From the NCBI RefSeq assembly GCF_900105925.1, contig NZ_LT629791.1, positions 3,135,278 to 3,199,277 on the forward strand: DNA of 64,000 nt. The letters run 5' to 3'. Source of the stretch: Jiangella alkaliphila. Lineage in GTDB: Bacteria; Actinomycetota; Actinomycetes; Jiangellales; Jiangellaceae. This document shows positions 42,509 through 51,153 of this stretch, one piece after another. Made by a program: the position numbers and the translations under genes. How positions within the stretch are numbered: the stretch's first letter is position 1; each line of letters starts with the position of its first letter. The notes below the pieces were generated by a model, which saw only the letters and a list, made by a program, of their open reading frames with translations, was not told where the DNA came from and made no database searches.

Positions 42509-42535
42509 CGGCACTCATTGGCACTCATACGCTGC
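42506..42535 (-). repeat. triplicated start region (10-bp tandem repeat)
   Basis: On the minus strand ATGAGTGCCA, ATGAGTGCCG and ATGAGTGACT follow each other at 42528, 42518 and 42508. Only the last is in frame with the alpha/alpha-toroid protein, while the ribosome site GGGAG is spaced for the first. The first ATG opens a 7-codon ORF whose TGA overlaps the 42508 ATG. Confidence 0.7.
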
Positions 42536-42543
42536 TCCCGAGG

Positions 42544-43710
42544 TCAGAACCAGGTCTCGACGACGTCGGTGACGACGCCGTCCGGGCCGGCCAGTGCGAG
42601 GTGCCGCCACTTGTCGAAGGTGGTGCACGGGTGCGAGATGCCGAGCTGCACGCGGTCACCGACGGCGAGCGCGGTGCCGGCGGGCAGCGAGACGAAGGCG
42701 TGCTGGTCGTTCAGGGCGGTGACCTCGGCGTCCAGCGAGCGAGTCTCCGTCGCGCCGCGGGGGAGGACGGCGAGCGGGATCGGCAGCCCCTGGTCGAACG
42801 AGGCGTCGCGGCGGCCGACGTCGAGGAAGGCGCGGCCGGGCTCGGGCGCCGACACGACGGTGCCCCACACGGTGAGCGCGGCGCGCAGCCGGGCCGGCGC
42901 GTCCGGGCCGTCGAGTGGGGAGTTGCGGCGGAACATGCCGGAGTCATGCGTGACGTAGCAGCCGCTGCGCAGCACCACCCGCCCGCCGCCGGCCAGCACG
43001 TCCGCCACGACGTCGTAGAACATGCTTCCGCCGGCCGACAGCACGAGGTTGCCGTTCACGTCGTCGCGCAGGTCGTCGCCGGCCGCCCGCAGCGTCTCCA
43101 GGTAGGCCCGTACCGCGGCCATCGACGGCGGCGTGCGGTCGCCGGCCACCGAGCCCTCGTAGCCGGCGACGCCGGTCAGACGGACGTTCGGCGACCGCCC
43201 GATCGCGGCCCGGACGGCGTCGCGATCGGCCTTCGTGCGGGTGCCGGTGCGCCCGCCCGGCAGCCCGACCTCCAGCAGGACGTCCATGACGGCGCCCGCC
43301 CGGGCCGCGGCCGTCTGCAGGATCTCGACGCCGTCGGGGGAGTCGACCCAGCAGCGGAACGCGAACCCGCCGCCGGCGACCTCGCCGGCCACCCAGGCCG
43401 CCTCGCCGGGCTGCACCAGCTCGTTGGCCAGCTGCACCGACGGCACGCCGTGCGCGCGCATGACCCGCACCTGGGCCGGCGTCGCGGCCGTGATGCCGGT
43501 GGCGCCGGCGGCCAGCTGGCGGTGGAACAGCGCCGGCGCCATGGTGGTCTTGCCGTGCGGCTGCAGCTCGGCGCCGTGCTCGCGGCACCACGCCGCCATG
43601 GTGGCGAGGTTGTGCTCCAGCGCGGCGTCGTCGAGGACCGCGAACGGGGTGGGCAGGTCGTGGACGGATCGGCCGGCGATCGAGGGCGTCGAAGGAGTCA
43701 CGGGCGTCAC
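42544..43710 (-). CDS. PLP-dependent D-threonine aldolase / D-serine dehydratase-like enzyme
   Basis: A 388-aa fold-type III PLP enzyme. The N-terminal alanine-racemase barrel has the PLP lysine in LQPHGKTTMAP and conserved LANELVQP and GVAGYEG. The C-terminal D-serine-dehydratase-like domain contains GISHPCTTFDKW, where the His-x-Cys pair binds a metal in characterised members. It probably cleaves or dehydrates a beta-hydroxy D-amino acid or related compound. The GTG at 43710 overlaps the PIG-L gene stop (GTGA). It lies 35 nt upstream of the alpha/alpha-toroid gene. Confidence 0.88.
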   Translation of the reverse strand: MTPVTPSTPSIAGRSVHDLPTPFAVLDDAALEHNLATMAAWCREHGAELQPHGKTTMAPALFHRQLAAGATGITAATPAQVRVMRAHGVPSVQLANELVQPGEAAWVAGEVAGGGFAFRCWVDSPDGVEILQTAAARAGAVMDVLLEVGLPGGRTGTRTKADRDAVRAAIGRSPNVRLTGVAGYEGSVAGDRTPPSMAAVRAYLETLRAAGDDLRDDVNGNLVLSAGGSMFYDVVADVLAGGGRVVLRSGCYVTHDSGMFRRNSPLDGPDAPARLRAALTVWGTVVSAPEPGRAFLDVGRRDASFDQGLPIPLAVLPRGATETRSLDAEVTALNDQHAFVSLPAGTALAVGDRVQLGISHPCTTFDKWRHLALAGPDGVVTDVVETWF

Positions 43711-44549
43711 GGTACCGGGAAGGTGCCCCGCAGGTTGACCGAGGAGTACGCGATGTGCCTGGTCAGCGGGTCGGCCGCGAGTGCGGCGTCGGTGACCGGC
43801 AGCTGCGCGTGCGTCTCGTTGTACAGCCGCACGAACGACTCGGCGAAGTTGACGCCGGCGGCCCGGCCGGCCTCGCCGTTGTACGACTCCACCAGCTTGC
43901 GGGCGAACACGCCGTGGTAGCCCTGGCTGACGAACTGGTCCATCGCCGCGAGCTTCGTCCCGACGACGTCGGTGATGTCGACGTAGCAGTCGTTGCGCAG
44001 CCCGTTCAGGCTGAGCGCGTCGAGGTTGTAGACCGGCAGCCCGGTGAGGAACACCTGCCGCACCGGCACCTCGTCGCGGCCGTCGAGGTTGCGCAGGTAG
44101 GTGCCGGCCCGCGAGAGCGCGGCCAGCGCCATGCCGGTGGCGACGGAGTGCGGGTCGAAGTACGCCGGGCTGCGCGGGTGGTCGGCGATGACGATCTCGG
44201 GCTGCTCGGCCGCGATCTGCTCCGCGATCTCCTCGACGACGTCCTCGCGGACGGTCGCGTAGGTGTCCTCGTGGTCCAGCGTGATGATCTTGCTGATGCC
44301 GATGATGTCGGCGGCCCGGTCCAGCTCGTCCTTCTTGTTCGCGACGATGGCGTCGAGGCCCGCGGTCGCGATGTCGTCGGACGGGTGGTCCTTGCGCCAC
44401 TCCTCGGCGTACTTGTTCGCGTGGATGCGCCCGCCGTGGCTCAGGATCAGCGCGACGACCTCGTCGCCGCGCTCGGCGTGCAGCGCCAGCGTGCCGCCGC
44501 AGTTCGTGATCGTGTCGGCCGGGTGGGCGTAGATCGTCATGATCTTCAT
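43707..44549 (-). CDS. PIG-L/LmbE-family deacetylase with altered catalytic motif
   Basis: A 280-aa LmbE-like protein. The family normally has AHPDDE at the N-terminus; here it is YAHPADTITNCGG. The metal-binding His and second Asp are kept, but the first Asp, the general base in MshB, is Ala, and the Glu is Thr. ADHPRSPAYFDPHSVA supplies later His ligands. It may be an altered hydrolase or a different activity rather than an N-acetylglucosamine deacetylase. The ATG at 44549 heads a three-gene operon driven from a regulon promoter lying inside the end of the upstream gene. Confidence 0.8.
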   Translation of the reverse strand: MKIMTIYAHPADTITNCGGTLALHAERGDEVVALILSHGGRIHANKYAEEWRKDHPSDDIATAGLDAIVANKKDELDRAADIIGISKIITLDHEDTYATVREDVVEEIAEQIAAEQPEIVIADHPRSPAYFDPHSVATGMALAALSRAGTYLRNLDGRDEVPVRQVFLTGLPVYNLDALSLNGLRNDCYVDITDVVGTKLAAMDQFVSQGYHGVFARKLVESYNGEAGRAAGVNFAESFVRLYNETHAQLPVTDAALAADPLTRHIAYSSVNLRGTFPVP

Positions 44550-44600
44550 GGAGGGTCTCCGGGGTCCGGGATGCGCCAGCGCCTGGGAACGAGCACACAC

Positions 44601-44620
44601 GGAACCTCATTCCATGTCAA
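44601..44620 (-). promoter_or_regulatory. regulon promoter/operator site A (upstream of PIG-L operon)
   Basis: Minus strand: -35 TTGACA (44615-44620), then T and the palindrome GGAATGAGGTTCC (44601-44613). The site covers the last codons and stop of the alpha-galactosidase gene. The operator lies in the -35/-10 spacer, as expected for a repressor. It ends 51 nt before the PIG-L start. Confidence 0.75.
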
Positions 44621-46712
44621 GCACCACGAGTTCGCTCGCGTAGTCGCCGACCAGCGGCACCCGCAGGCCGTGGTGCATGAGCAGCGCCCCGCTGTACCGG
44701 GTGCCCGATGCCGTGTCGACGTACACAGCGGCCGGGTCGAGGCCGCGCAGCCGCAGCAGCACCGTCCGCCGCAGGTGCCGCACCGACGGCGCGAACGCGA
44801 ACACCATGAGCTGGTGACCCGACGGCGACAGGTAGCTGACCGCCGTCACGTCGTCGGGCGCCCCGCTCAGCCGGCGCATGACCCCGTACTGCACCGTCGC
44901 GCGCACCCGCTTGTACTGCGCGACGTACTGCGCCGCCTCGGCCAGGTCCGACGACGACCACGACACCAGGTCGCCGCCGATGCCCAGCAGCCCGGTCATC
45001 GCCGAGTGGAAGCGGAACCGCAGCGGGATGTCGCGCTTGGTGAGGTAGGTGGGGGAGTCGGTGACCCATGCCATCATCGTGTGCGGCGAGTGCACGTAGG
45101 CGTACCCGTGCTGGATCGAGAGCCGTTCCAGCGCGTCGGTGTTGTCGCTGGGCCACACCCACTCCGTGCGCGACAGAACGCCGAGGTCGGCCCGGCCGCC
45201 GCCGGAGGCGCAGCTCTCGATCCAGACGTCCGGATGCAGGGCGCGGACGCGGTCGAGCACGTCGTAGAACCCTTCGACGTGGCCGATCCAGACCGAGCCG
45301 GACTCGTCGAGCCCATCGGAGGCCTCCGTCAACGGCCGGTTGAGATCCCACTTCAGCGCGTCGATCGGCGCCGACGACAGCAGGGCGTCCAGCGCCTCGA
45401 CGAGGTGGGTGCGGACGTCCGGACGGCTCAGCGCCAGCAGGTGGGTCTGCCGGGCGAGCGTGCGCGGGCGGGTCGGCCACTGGTAGATCCAGTCCGGGTG
45501 GGCCCGGAAGAGGGCGCTGTCCGGGCTGACGGCCTCGGGCTCGACCCACAGGCCGAACCGCATGCCAAGGCCGTGCACCTCGTCGGCCAGCGGCGTCAGG
45601 CCATCGGGGAACGCCTCCGGGTCCGGGGTCCAGTCGCCGATGCCGGCGCTCTCGTCGTTCCGGCCGGCGAACCAGCCGTCGTCGACGACGAACAGCTCGG
45701 CGCCCAGTCCGGCCGCCCGCCGGGCCAGCTCGAGCTGCGAGTCGGGGCGAACGTCGAAGAACGTCGCCTCCCAGCTGTTGTAGAGGACCGGCCGGACGGT
45801 GCCGGATCGGGGCACGACGTGGCGGCGCTCGTAGGCGTGCCAGCGGTCGGTGAGATCGTCGTGGCCCGCACCCGCGAAGACGCCGACCGAGACGGGGGTC
45901 GTCCACGACGCGCCCGGGGCCAGTGGGTGCCGAAGGTCGAAGTCGTTGACGCCGGCGGTCACGTGCAGCCGGCCGTCGTAGGCCAGCTCGGCCGCCAGCC
46001 GCCACGAGCCGCTCCAGGCCAGCGCGACGCTCCACACCTCGCCGGCGTCGTCGCCCGCGGCACGGTCCAGCGCCAGCCACGGCTGGGCGGCGTGACCGGG
46101 GATGCCGCGGCGCGACTCCAGCACGAGCCGGCCGGGCCCGAGCGGCCGCCGCACCACCTGCGTCTCGGCGGCGTACATGCCGGCCAGCCAGGTCGCGGCC
46201 CAGCTCGGCTGCCAGGGCAGTGCCCAGCCGGCCGAGTACGCGCGGTCCAGCACGAGCGGCTCGTCGCCGTCGTTGATCACCTCGCACCAGCGCTCCAGCG
46301 CGCCGCCGCGGACCCGATAGTGCAGCTCGGTGGCGAACGGGTAGTGCCGGTCCTCGAGCCGGACGGCGAGCGTGTCGCGGCCGGGTCCGATCGTGTGGTC
46401 CGCGTAGGCCAGATCGAGCGCCCGGACGCCGTCGGCGAATTCGACCCCGAGCGCGCTCTCGTCGAACCGCCGCCCGCCGTGCTGCACGAACTCCTCGGCG
46501 TGCGCGCGCGGCGACGACCAGGTGTTCGAGCCGAAGTCGCCGGCGTCCTCGGCGAGCAGCGTCGCGACGTCGGACGGCGCGACCGGCCCGCCCCAGTGCA
46601 CGTGCCGCACCCCGCCGCCGGGCTCGACGGCCAGGACGTACGCGAAGCCGGCGCCGCTGAGCAGGAACGCGTTCTGCTCGCCCAGGTGCTGGATCGGAGA
46701 GTCGTCAGGCAC
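44607..46712 (-). CDS. alpha-galactosidase, glycoside hydrolase family 36
   Basis: A 701-aa retaining alpha-galactosidase. An N-terminal beta-supersandwich (about 1-300) precedes the TIM barrel, with LFVVDDGWFAGRND near 340, nucleophile Asp456 in IDALKWDLNRP and acid/base Asp522 in VWPSDNTDALER. There is no signal peptide, so it acts in the cytoplasm on imported galactosides. The GTG at 46712 has GAGGAG 4 nt upstream; an upstream in-frame TTG at 46742 lacks one. It has its own regulon promoter (46754-46773). Its end overlaps the next operon's promoter. Confidence 0.93.
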   Translation of the reverse strand: MPDDSPIQHLGEQNAFLLSGAGFAYVLAVEPGGGVRHVHWGGPVAPSDVATLLAEDAGDFGSNTWSSPRAHAEEFVQHGGRRFDESALGVEFADGVRALDLAYADHTIGPGRDTLAVRLEDRHYPFATELHYRVRGGALERWCEVINDGDEPLVLDRAYSAGWALPWQPSWAATWLAGMYAAETQVVRRPLGPGRLVLESRRGIPGHAAQPWLALDRAAGDDAGEVWSVALAWSGSWRLAAELAYDGRLHVTAGVNDFDLRHPLAPGASWTTPVSVGVFAGAGHDDLTDRWHAYERRHVVPRSGTVRPVLYNSWEATFFDVRPDSQLELARRAAGLGAELFVVDDGWFAGRNDESAGIGDWTPDPEAFPDGLTPLADEVHGLGMRFGLWVEPEAVSPDSALFRAHPDWIYQWPTRPRTLARQTHLLALSRPDVRTHLVEALDALLSSAPIDALKWDLNRPLTEASDGLDESGSVWIGHVEGFYDVLDRVRALHPDVWIESCASGGGRADLGVLSRTEWVWPSDNTDALERLSIQHGYAYVHSPHTMMAWVTDSPTYLTKRDIPLRFRFHSAMTGLLGIGGDLVSWSSSDLAEAAQYVAQYKRVRATVQYGVMRRLSGAPDDVTAVSYLSPSGHQLMVFAFAPSVRHLRRTVLLRLRGLDPAAVYVDTASGTRYSGALLMHHGLRVPLVGDYASELVVLDME

Positions 46713-46753
46713 GTCGCTCCTCACGGACGGGTCAGTCGCCAACTACTAGACGT

Positions 46754-46773
46754 GGGACGACGTTTCATGTCAA
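46754..46773 (-). promoter_or_regulatory. regulon promoter/operator site B (upstream of alpha-galactosidase)
   Basis: Minus strand: TTGACA (46768-46773), T, then GAAACGTCGTCCC (46754-46766). This is the most divergent copy of the GGAAyGnnGTTCC palindrome but has identical spacing to -35. It lies 41 nt before the GTG start. The region is divergent with the gene at 46821, which may share control. Confidence 0.65.
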
Positions 46774-46820
46774 GGTCTTCCGGCTGTGGCCCCATTCGGC
46801 CGGCCAGGGAGGCACGTGTC

Positions 46821-49055
46821 ATGTCCACATCGGCGAGAGTTCGGCTGGTCCGCGACGACGATCGGGTCCAGGTCACCACGCAGTCCTACACCTGGACGTG
46901 GACCGCGGCCGGCGACCTGCTGACCCTGGCCGACAGACGGGGCCGGACGATCGTGTCCGGCCCGATGCAGCCGGCCGTGGTGACCGGTCGCGACGGAGCC
47001 GCCCGGTACATGCCCGGCCGGCTCGACGGCGTGGACGTCGACGGCGAGCGGCTCACCGTGACCTACTCGGGGGTGAACGGCGCCGACGTCACCACGGTGA
47101 GCTGGCGGTTCGAGGCCGAGCGGTGCTGGATCGACCCCGTCGAGTACTCCATGGCCGCCGACGCCGACGTCATCTCGCTGGTCTACTTCGCCCGCGCGCC
47201 CGAGCGGGCCGGTGACCAGCCCCGGCCTGGCCTCCTCTGCCGCTACCTGATCCACCCGGGCATCTCCGGCTCGGCGGCCGTGAGCCCGGTGATCCAGACC
47301 CAGGCCAAGCTCGACACCTTGACCTGGCTCGGCCGTGGCGGCGGCGGTGCGGTCCCGATGCGCCAGCAGTGGGGACTGCCGGTGCACTACGTGGCCGGTA
47401 TCGGCTCGTCGGCGCACCCGGTCGAGGTCGGCGCGATGACGTCGAAGCTGAGCGATGCGTTCTGTCTCGGACTCGGCGACCTCCCGGCGGGCGATCTGCT
47501 GCTGCGGTTCCAGGACGAGCGGTTCTCGCCGGTACTCCAGATGCACGGCGACCTCTGGGGCCACCTGCGCGGTCCGGCGACCTTCGCGCTGGGTGCGCCC
47601 ATGGTGTTCACCGTCGGACCCGCCTATCCGGACGCGATCCGGGCCTACCAGCGCGCGCTCGTCGAGTCGGGCATCGTCTCGGTACCGGCACCGTCACGGC
47701 GGAAGGCCGAGGCGGCCACGTCGTCGCAGTTCAACACCTGGGGTGCCCAGCTTGCGGCGGGGAAGGCGTCGCAGCGCTTCGACCAGGCCGGCCTGGAGGC
47801 GATCCACGCCCAGCTGCTCGGCTCCGGCCTCGACGTCGGCATGTTCGTGATCGACGACAAGTGGGAGGGCGAGTACGGCAAGCTCGAACACGCACCGGAT
47901 CGCTTCCCCGAGTTCGAGCGGGCACTGGCGGACGTCCGCGGACACGGTCATCGGATCGGCCTGTGGGCGGCGTTCCTGCGCTGTGACGACCCCGCGACCC
48001 ACGGGCTCTCGGCGGCGGACCTGCTCAGCGGTCCCGATGGCGCTCCGATCGTGCTGGGGCCGGCCGAGGCGCCGTACTTCCTGTTCGACGTCACCCGGGC
48101 CGGGGTGCGTGAGGTGCTGCGGCACCGGATCGCCGCGTTCGTCGCGCACTACCGGCCCGACATGGTGAAGTTCGACTTCGGCTACGAGATCCCCGACCTG
48201 TCGCAATGCGCGCCGTCCGACCTGAGCTTCGCCGGTGAGCGGCTGCTGGGCCTGGCGCTCGACGTGGTGGTCGGAGCCCTCCGTGCCGCCGACCCCGACA
48301 TCGTGGTCATGTACTACTCGCTGTCGCCGCTGTTCGCACCGTACGTCGACCTGCACAGCCTGGACGACCCCTGGATGAACGCCCAGGAGTACCACGCGGA
48401 GGCCAACCGCCGGCTGTACTTCAGCCGGCTGCTCGGCGAGCTCGGCACGCCGACCTACGGGTCCGGTGGCTACGACTGGGTCAACCAGGTCGACATCTGG
48501 TTCGACTCGGTCGCCGCCGGCCCGCTGGGCATGCTGAGCAGCTTCACCGGTGACCTCTCCGACAGCAGTTGCACCCCCGAGCACGTCGCGGCGCACAACG
48601 GCCTGGTACGGCTCGCGCGCCGCTCCACCCGGTTCCGGGTCGAAGCGATCGGCGCGTCCGGGCTCGGCCCGGTCACGGGTGCGCGGTCGTCGTCGTGGGT
48701 GCGGCTCGAGGACGGTGCGCCGGTGCTGGTCGTGCTGCGGGTGGCCGGGTTCCTGGGCGCACCGGGGGTGCGCGAGTACGGCGGCCTGCTCAGCACGGAC
48801 GCGGACGTCGCGGTCGGCTCGCTCGACACCGGCGGGCTGGCGACGGCACGCCGGATCGGTGTCGTCCCGCGCGGCGACGGCGAGCTGATCCTGCGCTTCG
48901 TGCCCGCCGGCGAATCGGTCGCGGTCGTCGTACACACGCTCGACGGCGGGCGGCACGAGTCCTCACCGGAGGCGCGCGACGGCGAGCTCGCCATCCCGTT
49001 GTCCACCGCGGTCGACGGTGTCCCGGTCACCTGGATCGAGCTTGTCAGGCGTTGA
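46821..49055 (+). CDS. GH31/GH36-like alpha-glycosidase
   Basis: A 744-aa cytoplasmic protein with an N-terminal beta-sandwich (about 1-260) and a TIM barrel. VGMFVIDDKWEGEYGKLEHAPDRFPEF marks the beta-strand with a substrate-binding Asp pair, and MVKFDFGYEIPD carries the probable nucleophile Asp, as in clan GH-D/GH31 retaining alpha-glycosidases. A distal LHSLDDPWMNAQEY may include the acid. The C-terminal domain is a beta-sandwich. The specificity is not clear. ATG 46821 follows GGGAGG. It is divergent from the alpha-galactosidase; its stop (VRR, TGA) lies within the next gene's promoter. Confidence 0.75.
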   Translation: MSTSARVRLVRDDDRVQVTTQSYTWTWTAAGDLLTLADRRGRTIVSGPMQPAVVTGRDGAARYMPGRLDGVDVDGERLTVTYSGVNGADVTTVSWRFEAERCWIDPVEYSMAADADVISLVYFARAPERAGDQPRPGLLCRYLIHPGISGSAAVSPVIQTQAKLDTLTWLGRGGGGAVPMRQQWGLPVHYVAGIGSSAHPVEVGAMTSKLSDAFCLGLGDLPAGDLLLRFQDERFSPVLQMHGDLWGHLRGPATFALGAPMVFTVGPAYPDAIRAYQRALVESGIVSVPAPSRRKAEAATSSQFNTWGAQLAAGKASQRFDQAGLEAIHAQLLGSGLDVGMFVIDDKWEGEYGKLEHAPDRFPEFERALADVRGHGHRIGLWAAFLRCDDPATHGLSAADLLSGPDGAPIVLGPAEAPYFLFDVTRAGVREVLRHRIAAFVAHYRPDMVKFDFGYEIPDLSQCAPSDLSFAGERLLGLALDVVVGALRAADPDIVVMYYSLSPLFAPYVDLHSLDDPWMNAQEYHAEANRRLYFSRLLGELGTPTYGSGGYDWVNQVDIWFDSVAAGPLGMLSSFTGDLSDSSCTPEHVAAHNGLVRLARRSTRFRVEAIGASGLGPVTGARSSSWVRLEDGAPVLVVLRVAGFLGAPGVREYGGLLSTDADVAVGSLDTGGLATARRIGVVPRGDGELILRFVPAGESVAVVVHTLDGGRHESSPEARDGELAIPLSTAVDGVPVTWIELVRR

Positions 49056-49071
49056 CATGGAACGGCGTTCT
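49052..49071 (+). promoter_or_regulatory. regulon promoter/operator site C (upstream of CBM/propeller gene)
   Basis: TTGACA (49052-49057), T, then GGAACGGCGTTCT (49059-49071); a CATTGT -10-like hexamer follows at 17-nt spacing from the -35. It overlaps the stop codon of the upstream glycosidase gene and lies 44 nt before ATG 49116. Confidence 0.78.
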
Positions 49072-49115
49072 GTTCATTGTGCGAGCACTCGTCCGCCCCG
49101 AAGCAGGGAGTCGCC

Positions 49116-51149
49116 ATGGCCGACCAGAACCGCCGCCGCTTGGGCCGAGCCGTCACCGCCGCCGGCGTGGCCGTCGCCGGCGTCGCGCTGTCATCCACGC
49201 TGCTGGTGTCGGCCCAGCCGTTGCCGCAGCCCATCGTCGGCAAGCCCGGGCTGCTGCTCCAGAACGGCGCGTTCGACGCCGGCAACCGCAGTGGTCACCC
49301 GATCGGCTGGGGCGTCGAGGGCAACGCCGAAGGTGCCAACATCGTCAACCTGGGCGCGTACCGCACCGCCGGGCTCGGCTCACTGGAGATCAACGACGTC
49401 GCCGGCTCGGCCGTCTCGGTGCGCAGCGAGCGCATCGTCGCGACGGCGGGCGACGACTACACCCTCACGGCGAACGTCAAGGGCAGGAGCGGCACACCGG
49501 CCTGGCTCTATCTGGAGTTCTGGGACTTTGACCGCAACCGCATCGGCGCCACCAACGCCGAGCCCGCCTTCAGCACCGACTGGCAGACGGTGACCGTCAC
49601 CGGCGTCGCCCCGCCGAACACCGCGCACGTGACGGCGCACGTCTACGGCTCGCAGGCGGCCGCCGGGATCTCGTACTGGGACGAGGTGGTGCTCAGCGCG
49701 GCACCGCCGGCCTACGACCCGCACCTGGGCGCCGAGCGCGAGCTGTTCCTCGACGACTACCGCATCGAGTCCGCGCACGACGTCGAGCGCGTCGTCCATC
49801 CCGGTGAGAAGCTCCAGCGCCCGGTGCTTCGACCGGACCAGCCGTGGGAGGACAGCGCCTACACCTACGGCTCGGTCTACGTGATCGACGGCCTCTACCG
49901 CATGTGGTACACGTGCTACAACGACCAGGCGCCGCACTACCACCTCTGCTACGCCGAGAGCGCCGACGGCATCACCTGGGACAAGCCGCTGGGCCGCTCC
50001 ACCGTCTCCGGGGTCGGCTACAAGGACATCCCGGCGTCGCAGACGAACATCGTGATGGCCGGCAGCGGCGCGCACGTCGCCTACAACCCGGACGCTCCCG
50101 CGGACCGGAAGTACTTCCTGATGAAGTCGCAGCCGGCACCGGGCGTGCCGGGCGGCAACGGCTACTACGGCTGGAAGTCTCCCGACGGGTACAACTGGAC
50201 GCCGCTGTCGTCCACGCACCTGCTGAACGACGGCGACGTCGTCCAGACCACCTGGGATCCCCGGGCCGAGCTGTATATCGCGACGATCAAGAAGCGGATG
50301 TTCACCTCCCGCACGCCCGGCATCTACGAGCGGTCGGCGTTCGTGTCCACCAGCCCGGACCTGGTGACCTGGACGACACCGCAGCTGGCGGTCATGGGCG
50401 ACTCCGCCGACGACGGCGCCGCCGAGGCGATCGGCGGGCTCGAAGCCCAGATCTACGGCATGCCGGTGCATCCGTACGAAAGCACCTACGTCGGCGTCCC
50501 ATGGGTCTTCCTGACCACCGACTACACCTCGGGCGAGTACGCCACTGCCGCCGACGGGCCGGTGCTCCCGCAGCTGGCGACCTCGCGCGACCTGCTGCGC
50601 TGGGAGCGTCCGGTCCGCGATCCGCTGCTCGAGCCGAGCCGGGGTGGCGCTTGGGACGACGGCGCCCTCTACACCGCCTCGAACATCCTGGTCGACGACG
50701 AGAAGATCACGATGTACTACGCCGGCTTCCAGAACGGGCACGGCGGCGCCGACGCCGACGACCCCAACCGGGACCGGCACTTCGGCAACGTCGGCCTCGC
50801 GACGTGGCGCCGCGACGGCTTCGCGTCGATGACCAACGCGTCGCTGCCCGGCCTCGGCGACCCCGGCGAGATCACGACCAAGCCGGTGGTCTTCGACGGC
50901 GCGTCGCTGAACGTCAACGCCGTCGTCCACGAGGGCGGCAGCCTGCAGGTCGAGGTGCTGACCGCCGACGGCGAGCCCATCCCCGGCTTCACCGCCGCCG
51001 ACGTGCTGCCGATCAACGGCGACCGGCTGTCGGCGCCGGTCAACTGGCGCGGCCGAGCCCGGCTCGCGAACCTCGCCGGCCAGCAGGTCAAGTTCCGGTT
51101 CCACCTGGTCAACACCGATCTGTACTCCTACTGGGTGGGGCAGGGCTGA
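49116..51149 (+). CDS. secreted CBM plus five-blade beta-propeller glycosidase-like protein
   Basis: A 677-aa exported protein. The N-terminus RRRLGRAVTAAGVAVAGVALSS resembles a Tat-type or lipid-free Sec signal, with cleavage after about 35. A CBM4/9-like domain (about 45-200; LLLQNGAFDAG, ISYWDEVVLS) is followed by a beta-propeller (about 205-580) with ERELFLDDYRIES, GLYRMWYTCYN, CYAESADGITWDKP and ILVDDEKITMYYAGFQNG, resembling GH32/GH43/GH130-type folds. A small C-terminal beta domain follows. The enzyme activity is not fixed. The GTG of the ceramidase-like gene follows 4 nt after its stop, so they form an operon. Confidence 0.75.
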   Translation: MADQNRRRLGRAVTAAGVAVAGVALSSTLLVSAQPLPQPIVGKPGLLLQNGAFDAGNRSGHPIGWGVEGNAEGANIVNLGAYRTAGLGSLEINDVAGSAVSVRSERIVATAGDDYTLTANVKGRSGTPAWLYLEFWDFDRNRIGATNAEPAFSTDWQTVTVTGVAPPNTAHVTAHVYGSQAAAGISYWDEVVLSAAPPAYDPHLGAERELFLDDYRIESAHDVERVVHPGEKLQRPVLRPDQPWEDSAYTYGSVYVIDGLYRMWYTCYNDQAPHYHLCYAESADGITWDKPLGRSTVSGVGYKDIPASQTNIVMAGSGAHVAYNPDAPADRKYFLMKSQPAPGVPGGNGYYGWKSPDGYNWTPLSSTHLLNDGDVVQTTWDPRAELYIATIKKRMFTSRTPGIYERSAFVSTSPDLVTWTTPQLAVMGDSADDGAAEAIGGLEAQIYGMPVHPYESTYVGVPWVFLTTDYTSGEYATAADGPVLPQLATSRDLLRWERPVRDPLLEPSRGGAWDDGALYTASNILVDDEKITMYYAGFQNGHGGADADDPNRDRHFGNVGLATWRRDGFASMTNASLPGLGDPGEITTKPVVFDGASLNVNAVVHEGGSLQVEVLTADGEPIPGFTAADVLPINGDRLSAPVNWRGRARLANLAGQQVKFRFHLVNTDLYSYWVGQG

Positions 51150-51153
51150 CGGG

